From: CAYPKW01 sp964411425
Lineage (GTDB): Bacteria; Pseudomonadota; Alphaproteobacteria; Dongiales; Dongiaceae
DNA length: 64,000 nucleotides
Assembly: GCA_964411425.1 (NCBI GenBank)
Contig: CAYPKW010000007.1
Span: forward strand, 6,533-70,532
Reading direction: 5' to 3'
Each line of letters opens with the position of its first letter. Positions within the stretch are counted from its first letter, which is position 1. Below, one piece after another: positions 17,062 to 25,859 of this stretch. A program made the translations under genes and the position numbers. The notes under the pieces were generated by a model that saw nothing but the letters and a program-made list of their open reading frames with translations, was not told the DNA's origin and did not search any database.

Positions 17062-17700
17062 CTAAAGAGGCCGCTTGCGGCCGGTGATCATCGCCTTCGC
17101 CAAGTTCTCGCGGTGTACGAGGCTGGCGAGCAGCACGCCGGCAATGTGCAGGACGATGAAGGCCAGGGTGACATTGGCCAGGAGCTCGTGAAGATCGCCA
17201 ACGGCCGATTCCCCGCCCTCGGCTTCGCCTCCCTCGCCCTCTTCGCCCGCTTCGCCCTCCTCGTCCTCCTCGGCCGCCGCCGAGATTGACGGCAACGGCG
17301 GACCCGCCGCCTCTCCGCCGCCGGCGCCCGTGTCGACGGCGATCCCGGTGGCCACCGTGACGCCGAGCAAGACCAGCAGGACGATCACCATGGCGCCGCC
17401 CGCTGGGCTGTAGCCCAAGTAGTGTTTGCCCCGCAGGCGCAGCAGATCGCCGAGGTGGGCGATCACCGTCGCAGGACCATAGACGAAGTCGGCGAAGCGC
17501 GCGTGGGGCGAACCGACGAAACCCCAGGCGATACGCACCAGCAGCAGGGCGCCGACGACATAGCCCGCCCCGACGTGAACGCCCAGCGTCTCCTCCTCGG
17601 TGAGAAAGTCGATCGCAACGCCGATAACCAGGGACCAGTGGAAGATCCGTACCACCGGGTCCCACACCTGGACGAGAGGCGCCCGCTGCTCGGTCAACAT
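17062..17700 (-). CDS. Cytochrome b561-type diheme membrane protein with acidic insert
   Basis: A 212-residue membrane protein. It has four hydrophobic helices and the histidines expected for two b-hemes: RIFHWSL in helix 1, GVHVGAGY in helix 2, and the C-terminal pair near LHELL and VLHIAGV. Such proteins accept electrons from quinol or cytochromes and often serve small c-type cytochromes. ATG 17700 is chosen because a GGGGAGGT ribosome-binding site lies upstream. An unusual Glu/Gly-rich insert (about residues 140-165) sits before the last helix, probably as a periplasmic or cytoplasmic loop. It is transcribed towards the aminotransferase tail. Confidence 0.8.
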   Translation of the reverse strand: MLTEQRAPLVQVWDPVVRIFHWSLVIGVAIDFLTEEETLGVHVGAGYVVGALLLVRIAWGFVGSPHARFADFVYGPATVIAHLGDLLRLRGKHYLGYSPAGGAMVIVLLVLLGVTVATGIAVDTGAGGGEAAGPPLPSISAAAEEDEEGEAGEEGEGGEAEGGESAVGDLHELLANVTLAFIVLHIAGVLLASLVHRENLAKAMITGRKRPL

Positions 17701-17812
17701 GCTGACACCTCCCCCTGCCGCACTCGCGACATCGCAACGAAGCCCGATCGAGGCGGCCGGGGCGTTAACCTGGATCAAGTAGCGATTCGGCTCGGGGGCC
17801 GGACCGCGCGAC

Positions 17813-19651
17813 CTATTCGGCGACCTTGGCGGCGCCGGCGCCGGGGCGCGGGCCGACCAACGCCAATAGCTCCGTCTCGACCAGCGTCTCCTTCTCCAAG
17901 AGCGCCGTCGCCCCCTTCTCCAGGACCGCCCGGCGCTCCTTGAGGATCGCCACCGCCCGCTCGTAGGCGCCGCCCACGATGTCGCGCACCGCGCAGTCGA
18001 TCTCGCGCGCCGTCTCCTCGCTGTAGCGCCGCTCCTGGCCGAACATCACGGGCCCGCCGAGGAAGGTGCTGGGCGGCTCCTCGTAGGTCACTTGGCCGAG
18101 CTGGTCCGTCATGCCGTAGCGCGTCACCATGTTGCGGGCGATGTCGGTCACCTTGGCGAGGTCGTCGGCGGCGCCGGTGGACAGCTCGCCGAACACGATC
18201 GACTCCGCCGCCCGTCCGCCGAGCAGGACCGCCATCTTGTTCTCGAGCTCCGGCCGGCTCATCAGGTAGCGGTCCTCGGTCGGGCGCTGGATGGTGTAGC
18301 CCAAGGAGCCGATGCCGCGCGGGATGATCGACACCTTGTGCACCGTGTCTGTGCCGGGCAGCGAGAGCGCCACCAGCGCGTGCCCCATCTCGTGATACGC
18401 CACGACCTTGCGCTCATGCGGGATGAGCAAGCGGTTCTTCTTCTCGAGCCCGGCGACTATGCGCTCGATGGCCTGGGTGAAGTCCTCCATGGCGACGGCC
18501 TCGGCGCCGCGCCGGGTGGCGAGTAGAGCCGCCTCGTTCACCAGGTTGGCGAGATCGGCGCCGCTGAAGCCGGGCGTCAGCGCCGCGATCTGCTGCGGAT
18601 CGACGTCTGGGCCGAGTTTCGCCTTCTTCAAATGGACGGCGAGGATCTGGACGCGACCGAGCTTGTCCGGCCGGTCGACCAGCACTTGGCGGTCGAAGCG
18701 GCCGGCCCGCAGCAGCGCCGGGTCGAGAATCTCCGGCCGGTTGGTCGCCGCCAGAAGAACCAACCCCTCGCGCGGGTCGAAGCCGTCGAGCTCGGCCAGA
18801 AGCTGGTTCAGCGTCTGCTCCTTCTCGTCGTGGCCGCCGCCCAAGGGGAAGGCGCCGCGCGCGCGCCCCAGCGCGTCCAGCTCGTCGATGAAGATGATGG
18901 CCGGCGCCTTGGCGCGGGCCTGCTCGAACAGGTCGCGCACGCGCGCCGCGCCCACGCCCACGAACATCTCGACGAACTCGGAGCCGCTGATGGAGAAAAA
19001 CGGCACGCTCGCCTCGCCCGCCACGGCGCGGGCCAGAAGCGTCTTGCCGGTCCCCGGCGGTCCCACCAGCAGCACCCCCTTCGGCATCCGTCCGCCGAGC
19101 CGGCCATGGCTCTGCGGGTCCTTGAGGAAGGCGACGATCTCCTGCAGCTCGGCCTTCGCCTCGTCCACCCCGGCCACGTCGGCGAAAGTCACCTTCGTAT
19201 CGGTTTCCACGTAAACCTTGGCCTTGCTCTTGCCCACGGTCATGAAGCCGCCGAAGCCCTGCTTCTCGGCGATCTTGCGGAACACGAACATCCACAGCCC
19301 GAAGAACACGACGACCGGAAGGATCCAGGACAAGACGTCGCGCAGGATGGTGTTCTCGGTGCCGCCGCCGTAGCGCACGCCGTACTTGTCGAGTTCCGCC
19401 GCCAGGCCCGGCTCCACCCGCGTGGTGACGAAATGGCGTGTGCCGTCGCCGGCCGGGTCCTTGAGCGTGCCGCGAATGAGGCTCTCGGTGACGACGATCT
19501 CCTCGATTCGCCCATCGCGCAAGTACGCCTGGAACTGGCTGTAGGAGATCGGTTCGACATGCTGGTATTGCGCCCACAGCATCTGGGCGAGCATGACGCC
19601 GAAGAGCGCGGCCGCCACGTACCATAGGTTGAACTTGGCCTTCTTGTCCAT
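17813..19651 (-). CDS. ftsH: ATP-dependent zinc metalloprotease FtsH
   Basis: A 612-residue AAA+ membrane protease. TM1 lies at about residues 9-28, a periplasmic domain follows, then TM2 at about 105-125. Walker A GPPGTGKT is at 197-204, Walker B IIFIDELD near 252, the second region of homology (ATNRPEILDPALLRAGRFD) near 302-320, and the zinc motif HEMGH at 420-424. It degrades misfolded and regulatory membrane proteins. The start at 19651 is supported by GGAGG 8-12 bases upstream; an in-frame extension upstream lacks homology. Its genomic setting, without tilS or folP next to it, suggests it may be an additional FtsH copy, but the rest of the genome is not visible. Confidence 0.93.
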   Translation of the reverse strand: MDKKAKFNLWYVAAALFGVMLAQMLWAQYQHVEPISYSQFQAYLRDGRIEEIVVTESLIRGTLKDPAGDGTRHFVTTRVEPGLAAELDKYGVRYGGGTENTILRDVLSWILPVVVFFGLWMFVFRKIAEKQGFGGFMTVGKSKAKVYVETDTKVTFADVAGVDEAKAELQEIVAFLKDPQSHGRLGGRMPKGVLLVGPPGTGKTLLARAVAGEASVPFFSISGSEFVEMFVGVGAARVRDLFEQARAKAPAIIFIDELDALGRARGAFPLGGGHDEKEQTLNQLLAELDGFDPREGLVLLAATNRPEILDPALLRAGRFDRQVLVDRPDKLGRVQILAVHLKKAKLGPDVDPQQIAALTPGFSGADLANLVNEAALLATRRGAEAVAMEDFTQAIERIVAGLEKKNRLLIPHERKVVAYHEMGHALVALSLPGTDTVHKVSIIPRGIGSLGYTIQRPTEDRYLMSRPELENKMAVLLGGRAAESIVFGELSTGAADDLAKVTDIARNMVTRYGMTDQLGQVTYEEPPSTFLGGPVMFGQERRYSEETAREIDCAVRDIVGGAYERAVAILKERRAVLEKGATALLEKETLVETELLALVGPRPGAGAAKVAE

Positions 19652-19744
19652 CCGGGGCCTCCTGCCGCCGGCGCCCATCGGCCGCCGTCCCTCGCGATAT
19701 GCCCTTGACGGGGACGGCGTCAAGATGGCGCCGGCGCGTTGGGT

Positions 19745-21277
19745 TCACGCTGCCAGCGCGCCGCCTTCCCGTTTGCGGCGTTCGACGAAGTCCTTGAGCG
19801 CCTCGTCGATGCCGGCGTCGATGGGCGGCGGCTGGAACTCGGCCAAAAGCTGTTTCCAGATCGCGTTGGCGCGCTGGGCGGCGGTGAGCGCCCCCGCCAG
19901 GCGCCAATTCTCGAAGTTGCGCCAGTCGGAGACCATGGGGGCGTAAAAGGCGGTCTCGTAGCGTGCGAGCGTGTGGGCGGCGCCGAAGAAGTGTCCCCCC
20001 GGACCCACCTCGGCGATGGCGTCGAGGCCGAGGGTCTCGTCGTCGACCACGATGGGCTGCATGAACTCGCCCATCATCTGCAGCATCTCGGCATCGACCA
20101 CGACCTTCTCGAAGGAGGCGACCAGCCCGCCCTCCATCCAGCCGGCGCCATGCATCACCATGTTGGCTCCGCCCATGACGGCGCCCCACAGCGACATCTC
20201 CGACTCATAGGCCGCCTGCGCGTCTACCGCGTTGGCGGAGCAGGCATTCGAGGAGCGATAGGGGAAGCCGTAGCGCCGGGCGAGCTGGCCGCCGGCCATG
20301 GCGGCGCGGGTGTATTCCGGCGTACCGAAGGCGGGCGCGCCGGACTTCATGTCCACGTTCGAGGTGAAGCCGCCGTACATGGCGGGTACGCCAGGGGCGA
20401 CGATCTCGATGAACGCGATGCCGGCCAGCGCCTCGGCGTTCTGCTGGGCGAGCGCGCCGGCGATGGTGGCGGGCGACATGGCGCCGGACAGCGTGAACGG
20501 GGTAAGAACCACGGGCTGGCCGTGGCGCGCCATCTCCATGAGCCCCTGGAGCATCGGCCCGTCGAGGCGCAGGGGCGAGCTCGAGTTGACGATGGAGAAA
20601 AGGCTCGGTTCCGCCCGCAGCCGCTCCTTCGTGATGCCGCGCGCGATGCAGATCATGTCGATCGCGTCCGCGATCCGCTGCTGGCCCAGCGAGTACGGAT
20701 GCCAGATCCGATCGGTGAGCGTGATCGCCGCGTAATGGGCGTCGAGGTGGCGGGTGGCGGCGGGAAGGTCCGCCGGCTCCACCGGATAGCCGGCGATGAA
20801 CTGCACGATGTTGAGACTCTGCACGAGCCGCAGCAGATTGCAGTAGTCGGCGAATTTGCCCGGCCGCCGACCGTTGTCGAGGTCGGAGACGTTGGGCGCG
20901 CTCGCCACCGAGCCGAAGCTGACGTGGTTCCCGCCGAAGACGAGATTGCGCGCCGGATTGCGGGCATGGAGCGTGAACTCTCGCGGCACCTTCGCCACGC
21001 TCTCCATGACCAGGCCGCGGTCGAAGCGCACCCGCTGGCCGCCCGGCTTCACGTCGGCGCCGGCGGCCTTTAGGATCGACAGCGACTCCGCATCGAGGAA
21101 ATCCATGCCGATGCTCTCGAGAATCCTGAGCGAGGCGCCGTGGATCGCCTCGACGTGATCGGCGCTCAAGACTTCGACCGGACGGTACGGATTGCGATAG
21201 GTGCGCCAGGGAAGCTGGTGCAGGCCCGTCCGCCCGCTGCGTCGCTCGCGCCGCCTCGTGGCTGCCTCTCGCGACAT
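19745..21277 (-). CDS. Trimethylamine methyltransferase (MttB)-family protein, non-pyrrolysine
   Basis: A 510-residue TIM-barrel protein of the MttB superfamily, recognised by segments such as LHARNPARNLVFGG near residue 125, the QQNAEALAGI region and SDVNMKSGAPAFG-like text near 325. The frame has no internal amber codon, so it belongs to the non-pyrrolysine branch, whose characterised member MtgB transfers a methyl group from glycine betaine to a corrinoid protein. No corrinoid protein gene is adjacent. ATG 21277 gives the normal family length, with GGAGGA upstream. A sarcosine-oxidase-like flavoprotein follows 1.2 kb away on the other strand, which suggests methylated-amine use. Confidence 0.8.
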   Translation of the reverse strand: MSREAATRRRERRSGRTGLHQLPWRTYRNPYRPVEVLSADHVEAIHGASLRILESIGMDFLDAESLSILKAAGADVKPGGQRVRFDRGLVMESVAKVPREFTLHARNPARNLVFGGNHVSFGSVASAPNVSDLDNGRRPGKFADYCNLLRLVQSLNIVQFIAGYPVEPADLPAATRHLDAHYAAITLTDRIWHPYSLGQQRIADAIDMICIARGITKERLRAEPSLFSIVNSSSPLRLDGPMLQGLMEMARHGQPVVLTPFTLSGAMSPATIAGALAQQNAEALAGIAFIEIVAPGVPAMYGGFTSNVDMKSGAPAFGTPEYTRAAMAGGQLARRYGFPYRSSNACSANAVDAQAAYESEMSLWGAVMGGANMVMHGAGWMEGGLVASFEKVVVDAEMLQMMGEFMQPIVVDDETLGLDAIAEVGPGGHFFGAAHTLARYETAFYAPMVSDWRNFENWRLAGALTAAQRANAIWKQLLAEFQPPPIDAGIDEALKDFVERRKREGGALAA

Positions 21278-21393
21278 GCTTGCGTTCGTCCTCCGCTCGC
21301 GATCGGTGTCGCATCCTTCTACAGGGTTTCGAGCGGAAAGCCACACCGACTCGTGATTTGGCGAATCCGCCTCGCGCGTGGGATGCTCGCGCC

Positions 21394-22371
21394 ATGCCGG
21401 GCCGCATTCTCGGATCCATCCTCCTGTTCCTCGCCGGCAGCGCGCGGGCGGACGAGAGCCAGTGGCAGGGCGAGTGGCCGAACACCGACTTCTCGAAACA
21501 CCTGGTTGACTTCGCCGAGATCATGTCCGGCGGCCCGCCCAAGGACGGGATACCGGCCATCGACCGTCCGGTCTTCGCGGCGGTGGCGGACGCGCCTGCG
21601 CTCGCCGACCGCGAGCCGGTCATCGGCCTCATGGTCGGCGGGGACGCTCGCGCCTATCCCTTGCGCGTCCTGATCTGGCACGAGATCGTCAACGACACCG
21701 TGGGCGGCGTGCCGGTGGCGGTCACCTTCTGCCCATTGTGCAACGCGGCCGTGGTGTTCGATCGCCGGCTCGGCGGCCGCGTGCTCGATTTCGGGACCAC
21801 CGGCAAGCTCCGGTTCTCCGACCTCATCATGTACGACCGGCGGACGGAAAGCTGGTGGCAGCAGTTCGCCGGCGAGGCGATCGTGGGCGAGCTCACCGGC
21901 AACACGCTCGACATCCTGCCCGCCCGCCTCGAATCCTTCGCCTCGTTCCGCGACCGGGCCCCCGCGGGGAAGGTCCTGGTGCCGACCGACCCCGGCCTCA
22001 GGAGCTACGGCGCCAACCCCTACGCCGGCTACGATACGCGTACGGAACCGTACGGCTTCTATCGGGGTCTGCTGCCGAACGAGGTGGCACCGCTCTCCCG
22101 CGTGGTGTCGCTGGCCGACCGACGCGAGGCGTGGAGCCTCGACCTGCTGCGCCGCCTGGGCGAGGTGCGCACGCCCGACGGCACGCTCTTACGCTGGCAG
22201 CCGGGCCAGAGCTCGGCCCTCGACACCCCGCTGATCGCCGACGGCATGGAGGTGGGCGGCGTCACGGCGACGCAGGACGGATTGGACGTCCCCTACTTCG
22301 TCGATTTCGCCTTCGCGTTCCGGGCCTTCCAGCCGAACGCCACGATCCACGCCCCGCCGGCGGCGCCATAG
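21394..22371 (+). CDS. DUF3179 domain-containing protein
   Basis: A 325-residue protein with a short N-terminal hydrophobic segment (ILGSILLFLAGSARA) that looks like a signal peptide cleaved near residue 19. The rest matches DUF3179, including the conserved VAVTFCPLCNAAVVFDR (two cysteines, about residue 108-124), FGTTGKLRFSDLIMYDR and ESWWQQFAGEAIVGE segments. The cysteine pair could bind metal or form a disulfide, but no function is established for the family. ATG 21394 is the first start giving a leader peptide. It diverges from the MttB-like gene. Confidence 0.85.
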   Translation: MPGRILGSILLFLAGSARADESQWQGEWPNTDFSKHLVDFAEIMSGGPPKDGIPAIDRPVFAAVADAPALADREPVIGLMVGGDARAYPLRVLIWHEIVNDTVGGVPVAVTFCPLCNAAVVFDRRLGGRVLDFGTTGKLRFSDLIMYDRRTESWWQQFAGEAIVGELTGNTLDILPARLESFASFRDRAPAGKVLVPTDPGLRSYGANPYAGYDTRTEPYGFYRGLLPNEVAPLSRVVSLADRREAWSLDLLRRLGEVRTPDGTLLRWQPGQSSALDTPLIADGMEVGGVTATQDGLDVPYFVDFAFAFRAFQPNATIHAPPAAP

Positions 22372-22449
22372 CAACGCCATTTACCGGCGGCGGACCGGGT
22401 TGTAGATAGAAGCGGTCCACCCCACCCAACCATTCGGAGAGACCGCAAG

Positions 22450-23787
22450 ATGAGCGACGTCCCCTCGTCCGTCACCTATGCCGTGATCGGCGCCGGCATC
22501 CATGGCCTCAGCACGGCCTGGCATCTGGCCATGGAGCTCGAGCGCAAGGGCAAGGGGTCGGGGCGCGACATCGTCGTGCTCGACAAGACTGGACCCGGCG
22601 CGGGCGCCAGCGGCATCGCCTGCGGCTGCGTGCGCAACCTCTACATGACGGAACCGTTGCACGCGATCCTGCGCCATTCGGTGGACGTATGGATGTACGA
22701 CCCGGTCGCCTTCGGATTCCAGCAGGTTGGTTACGTCTCGGCGGGGGAAGCGAACCAGCTCAAGGACTACGAGAAGTTGCACGCCAGCCAGAACCGGGTC
22801 GGCTACCCCTCCGACCTCTACGCCGGAAAGGACGCCAAGAACTTCCTCAAGAAGATCTGGCCGGACTTCAACGTGGACGGCATCGGCGTGGCGCTGCACG
22901 AAAAGCCGAGCGGCTACGCCGGCACCCGGCAGGCGGTCGCCGGCCTGGCGCAGAAATGCGCCGACCACGGGGTGCGGGTGCTCTCGGGCGTCGAGGTCAC
23001 GGGCTACGACGTGACGAACGGCAGGATCGCCAAACTGAACACCAATTTCGGCGCTATACGATGCGACGCCGTGGTGTGGGGGCTGGGCGCCTGGACTGGG
23101 AAGCACTGGGAGATGCTGGGGCTGCCGATGAAACTCGACTGCCGGTACAAGGACGGAAACGTGGTCCGCGACAAGGACATGTGGACGTACTGGCGCCTGC
23201 TCGAAGGCGAGGTCTACATCGAGAAGCCGTACCGCACCGCCGACGACCGCGACCCGCCGGTCCTCCACGTCGAGCTGATGACCACGCCGGTCAAGGAGGA
23301 CGGCGCGGGACGCGAGCTCGCCGACCACCTCTACGTCTACTGGAAGAACGGCGCCGAGCGCATGGACCGGCCCGGCGTGCAGGGCGGCAGCATCCCGATC
23401 AAGATCGGGCCGCGGGCGACGCTCGACCCATACGGCCACGCCAACGACGAGTACCAGGCGGAGCCGGAGTTCGCGAACTACCTGACCAGCGCCATGGCGC
23501 AGCTTATGCCCCGCTTCAAGGGCCACCGGAAGAACTTCCGCGAGCGCCGCAACGGCGGCATCGGCGCCTTCACCCCGGACAACGTGCCGATCTTCGATTT
23601 CGTGCTGCCCAATCTGTACATGATCGCGGACTCGAACCACGGCTTCAAGATGACCGGCGTGGGCAAGCTGGCGGCGCAGCTCTTGGCCGGCGGCAACCGG
23701 GTGCCCGAGCTGGAGCCGTTCGCGCTGGCGCGTTTCAAGGAGGGCCGCACCTTCGGCGCCTCGAACTCTCATTGCCCGTGGGTGTGA
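22450..23787 (+). CDS. FAD-dependent oxidoreductase, sarcosine oxidase beta-like (DAO family)
   Basis: A 445-residue flavoprotein. The FAD-binding motif VIGAGIHGLSTAWHLA sits at residues 13-28, GASGIACGCVRN near 55 is a typical substrate/FAD loop, and the C-terminal signature NLYMIADSNHGFKMTGVGKLAAQLL is near 395-420. Members oxidise N-methyl or amino compounds such as sarcosine, dimethylglycine or D-amino acids. The gene stands after the DUF3179 gene and before a secreted dehydrogenase, and shares its orientation with the pqq operon. Substrate not determinable. An AGAG stretch precedes the ATG. Confidence 0.85.
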   Translation: MSDVPSSVTYAVIGAGIHGLSTAWHLAMELERKGKGSGRDIVVLDKTGPGAGASGIACGCVRNLYMTEPLHAILRHSVDVWMYDPVAFGFQQVGYVSAGEANQLKDYEKLHASQNRVGYPSDLYAGKDAKNFLKKIWPDFNVDGIGVALHEKPSGYAGTRQAVAGLAQKCADHGVRVLSGVEVTGYDVTNGRIAKLNTNFGAIRCDAVVWGLGAWTGKHWEMLGLPMKLDCRYKDGNVVRDKDMWTYWRLLEGEVYIEKPYRTADDRDPPVLHVELMTTPVKEDGAGRELADHLYVYWKNGAERMDRPGVQGGSIPIKIGPRATLDPYGHANDEYQAEPEFANYLTSAMAQLMPRFKGHRKNFRERRNGGIGAFTPDNVPIFDFVLPNLYMIADSNHGFKMTGVGKLAAQLLAGGNRVPELEPFALARFKEGRTFGASNSHCPWV

Positions 23788-23909
23788 GGCGCCGGCAGCC
23801 TGCTCGACCGGGCACGAGCGTCAACTATCCGATTGCCTCGGCGCGGCTCCGGCGGTTAAATATACTGGCACCCGGCGCAGTACGGGATCGGAACAAGGGA
23901 GGATTGGTC

Positions 23910-25172
23910 ATGCAATGGCGAAATCTCGCCGCATCGGCGGCGGCGCTCGGACTGATGGCGGCTCTGGCGCCGACGGAGGCCGGGGCGGACAATTTGCAGA
24001 AGCTCGGGCAGTTCAAGCTTACCGGCACCTCGGCCAACATGGAGGTGGTGCCGCAGACGGGCGAGAACGCGGACGCCATCAAGGCGATCCTTACCCGCGT
24101 CAATCTGCCGGCGGGCTTCAAGATCGGCCTTTACGCCATCGTACCGGACGCCCGCCACATGGCGGTCGGCCCGTCCACCGGCATGGTCTTCGTCGGCACG
24201 CGCAAGACGAAGGCCTGGGCCGTTACCGACCGCAACAAGGACCGGGTGGCCGACGAGGTCAAGATCTTCGCGCCGTCGATCGAGATGACGCTGCCCAACG
24301 GCGTGTGCTTCTCGAAGGACGGGTTCCTCTACATCGCCGAGCAGAACCGCGTGCTGGTCTATCCGGCGGCCGAGTTCTTCTACGAAGGGCCGGACGTGGC
24401 GGCCTTTGTCGTGGTCGCCAAGGGGGATCTGATCCCGACGGACGAGGAATCCTACAATCACACCGCGCGGGTGTGCGACATCGGCCCCGACAACAAGCTC
24501 TACATCACGCTCGGCCAGCCGTTCAACGTTCCGCCGCCCGAGAAGTTGGATCTTTACAACCAGTTCGGGCTCGGCGGCATCATCCGCATGGACCGCGACG
24601 GCAAGAATCGCGAGGTCTACGCCTACGGCGTGCGCAACTCGGTGGGCATGGACTTCAACCCGGCCAACGGCGAGCTCTGGTTCAACGACAACCAGGTCGA
24701 CGGCATGGGCGACGACATCCCTCCGGGCGAGCTCAATCGCGCGACCGGTCCGGGCCAGCATTTCGGCTTTCCGTGGTACGGCGGCGGCGCGGTGCGCACC
24801 AGCGAGTACAAGGACAGCGAGGTGCCGGCCGACACCGTTCCGCCGGCCGTGGAACAGGTGGCGCATGCCGCGGACCTCGGCATGATGTTCTACACGGGCA
24901 GGATGTTCCCCTCGAAGTACAACGGCGGCATCTTCGGCGCCCAGCACGGATCGTGGAATCGGACCACGCCGGTGGGCGCGCGGGTGATGTTCACCTCGGT
25001 CAACGCCGACGGCTCGGTCGGCGAGACGAGCGTCTTCGCGGACGGCTGGCTGGACGAGTCGACTGGGGAGGCTCTCGGACGCCCGGTCGACATCGCGCAG
25101 TTGCCGGACGGCTCGATCCTGGTCTCGGACGACTTGACCGGGGCCATCTACCGCATCTGGTACGAGCGCTGA
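23910..25172 (+). CDS. Secreted PQQ-type soluble beta-propeller dehydrogenase (sorbosone dehydrogenase family)
   Basis: A 420-residue protein with a clear signal peptide (NLAASAAALGLMAALAPTEAGA, cleaved near residue 26). A six-bladed propeller of the soluble glucose/sorbosone dehydrogenase class follows: GVRNSVGMDFNPANGELWFND near 245-265, FGFPWYGGG near 285, and GRPVDIAQLPDGSILVSDD near the end. Family members use PQQ to oxidise aldose sugars or aldehydes in the periplasm. An AAGGGAGG ribosome-binding site at 23896-23903 fixes the start at 23910; the longer open frame upstream overlaps the flavoprotein gene. A small cytochrome c and the pqq operon follow directly, which supports PQQ use. Confidence 0.82.
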   Translation: MQWRNLAASAAALGLMAALAPTEAGADNLQKLGQFKLTGTSANMEVVPQTGENADAIKAILTRVNLPAGFKIGLYAIVPDARHMAVGPSTGMVFVGTRKTKAWAVTDRNKDRVADEVKIFAPSIEMTLPNGVCFSKDGFLYIAEQNRVLVYPAAEFFYEGPDVAAFVVVAKGDLIPTDEESYNHTARVCDIGPDNKLYITLGQPFNVPPPEKLDLYNQFGLGGIIRMDRDGKNREVYAYGVRNSVGMDFNPANGELWFNDNQVDGMGDDIPPGELNRATGPGQHFGFPWYGGGAVRTSEYKDSEVPADTVPPAVEQVAHAADLGMMFYTGRMFPSKYNGGIFGAQHGSWNRTTPVGARVMFTSVNADGSVGETSVFADGWLDESTGEALGRPVDIAQLPDGSILVSDDLTGAIYRIWYER

Positions 25173-25237
25173 GCGGGCTCGGCGGACGGCGGCGCTTGCC
25201 GCCGTCCGCCGCCGCCCCGAGGATGGTCTTGGCCGCC

Positions 25238-25570
25238 ATGCGCCAGCCCCGAATCCCAGCGCTGGCCGCGGCGGCCCTCTTGGCCTGCACCGCCGCCGCC
25301 GCCGCGGCCGGCGATCCGGCGACCGGCCGCGAGAAGGCCAAGGTGTGCCGTGTCTGTCACGGCATGGACGGCATCGGGCGCATGCCGAACGTGCCCAACA
25401 TCGCCGGCGAAAGCGAGTTGTACCTCGTCAAGCAGCTCAAGGCGTTCCGCTCGGGCGAGCGCAAGGACGAGCAGATGGCGGTGGTCGCCAAGCCCCTGAG
25501 CGATGACGACATCGCCAATTTGGCGGCTTGGTACGCCGCCATCGAGTTCACGGTGACGGCGCCCAAGTGA
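25238..25570 (+). CDS. Small class I cytochrome c, exported
   Basis: A 110-residue protein with an alanine-rich signal peptide and one heme c site, CRVCHG, near residue 35. The distal methionine is probably in the MAVVAKPLSDDDIANLAAWYA segment near 87. It lies 65 bases after the propeller dehydrogenase and is the likely electron acceptor for it. An alternative in-frame start at 25223 would add five residues; GAGG overlaps that codon and is at usable distance from 25238. Confidence 0.85.
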   Translation: MRQPRIPALAAAALLACTAAAAAAGDPATGREKAKVCRVCHGMDGIGRMPNVPNIAGESELYLVKQLKAFRSGERKDEQMAVVAKPLSDDDIANLAAWYAAIEFTVTAPK

Positions 25571-25687
25571 ACGAGGCGCCTCGAATCGTCGCGCCCTTGC
25601 GTTCGCCTCCGGAATGCGACAATGTACTTCGCGGCGGCAGGTCGGATATCGGTTCGGCCGCCGCGCCGATAAGGGAGGCAGCACCGG

Positions 25688-25771
25688 ATGAAGAAGTCTT
25701 GGAAACGCCCTCGCGTCGTCGAGATCGCGGTCGGGCTCGAGATCAACAGTTACGCCTGCGCCGCGCTGTAG
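25688..25771 (+). CDS. pqqA: PQQ precursor peptide PqqA
   Basis: A 27-residue peptide, MKKSWKRPRVVE...LEINSYACAAL. Glu and Tyr are spaced EINSY as in the canonical E-x3-Y motif; these two residues are cross-linked and excised to form PQQ. AAGGGAGG lies 8-15 bases upstream. It precedes pqqB, pqqC and pqqE in the expected order. A hairpin follows its stop. The tail is Ala/Cys-containing (YACAAL) where many PqqA peptides end in YxNAE-type or similar sequence. Confidence 0.92.
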   Translation: MKKSWKRPRVVEIAVGLEINSYACAAL

Positions 25772-25778
25772 TAGCGGC

Positions 25779-25806
25779 GCCCGGACGGCCGCAGGGTCGT
25801 CCGGGC
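25779..25806 (+). terminator. Hairpin between pqqA and pqqB
   Basis: GCCCGGACG at 25779-25787 pairs perfectly with CGTCCGGGC at 25798-25806 around a 10-base loop, eight bases after the pqqA stop. No T-run follows, so it is better read as an attenuator or mRNA-processing/stability hairpin than a full terminator. In other methylotrophs and acetic acid bacteria pqqA transcript exceeds the downstream genes, and such a structure would give the same imbalance here. Confidence 0.6.
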
Positions 25807-25859
25807 AGTAGGTCCAACGCGGACGCCGGCACGAAGAGCGCGGCAGGGCGTCCCGCGAC

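Noticed and set aside
18414..20189. A 591-codon frame overlapping ftsH and the MttB-like gene
   Set aside because: It is an Arg/Gly-rich shadow of two well-recognised genes.
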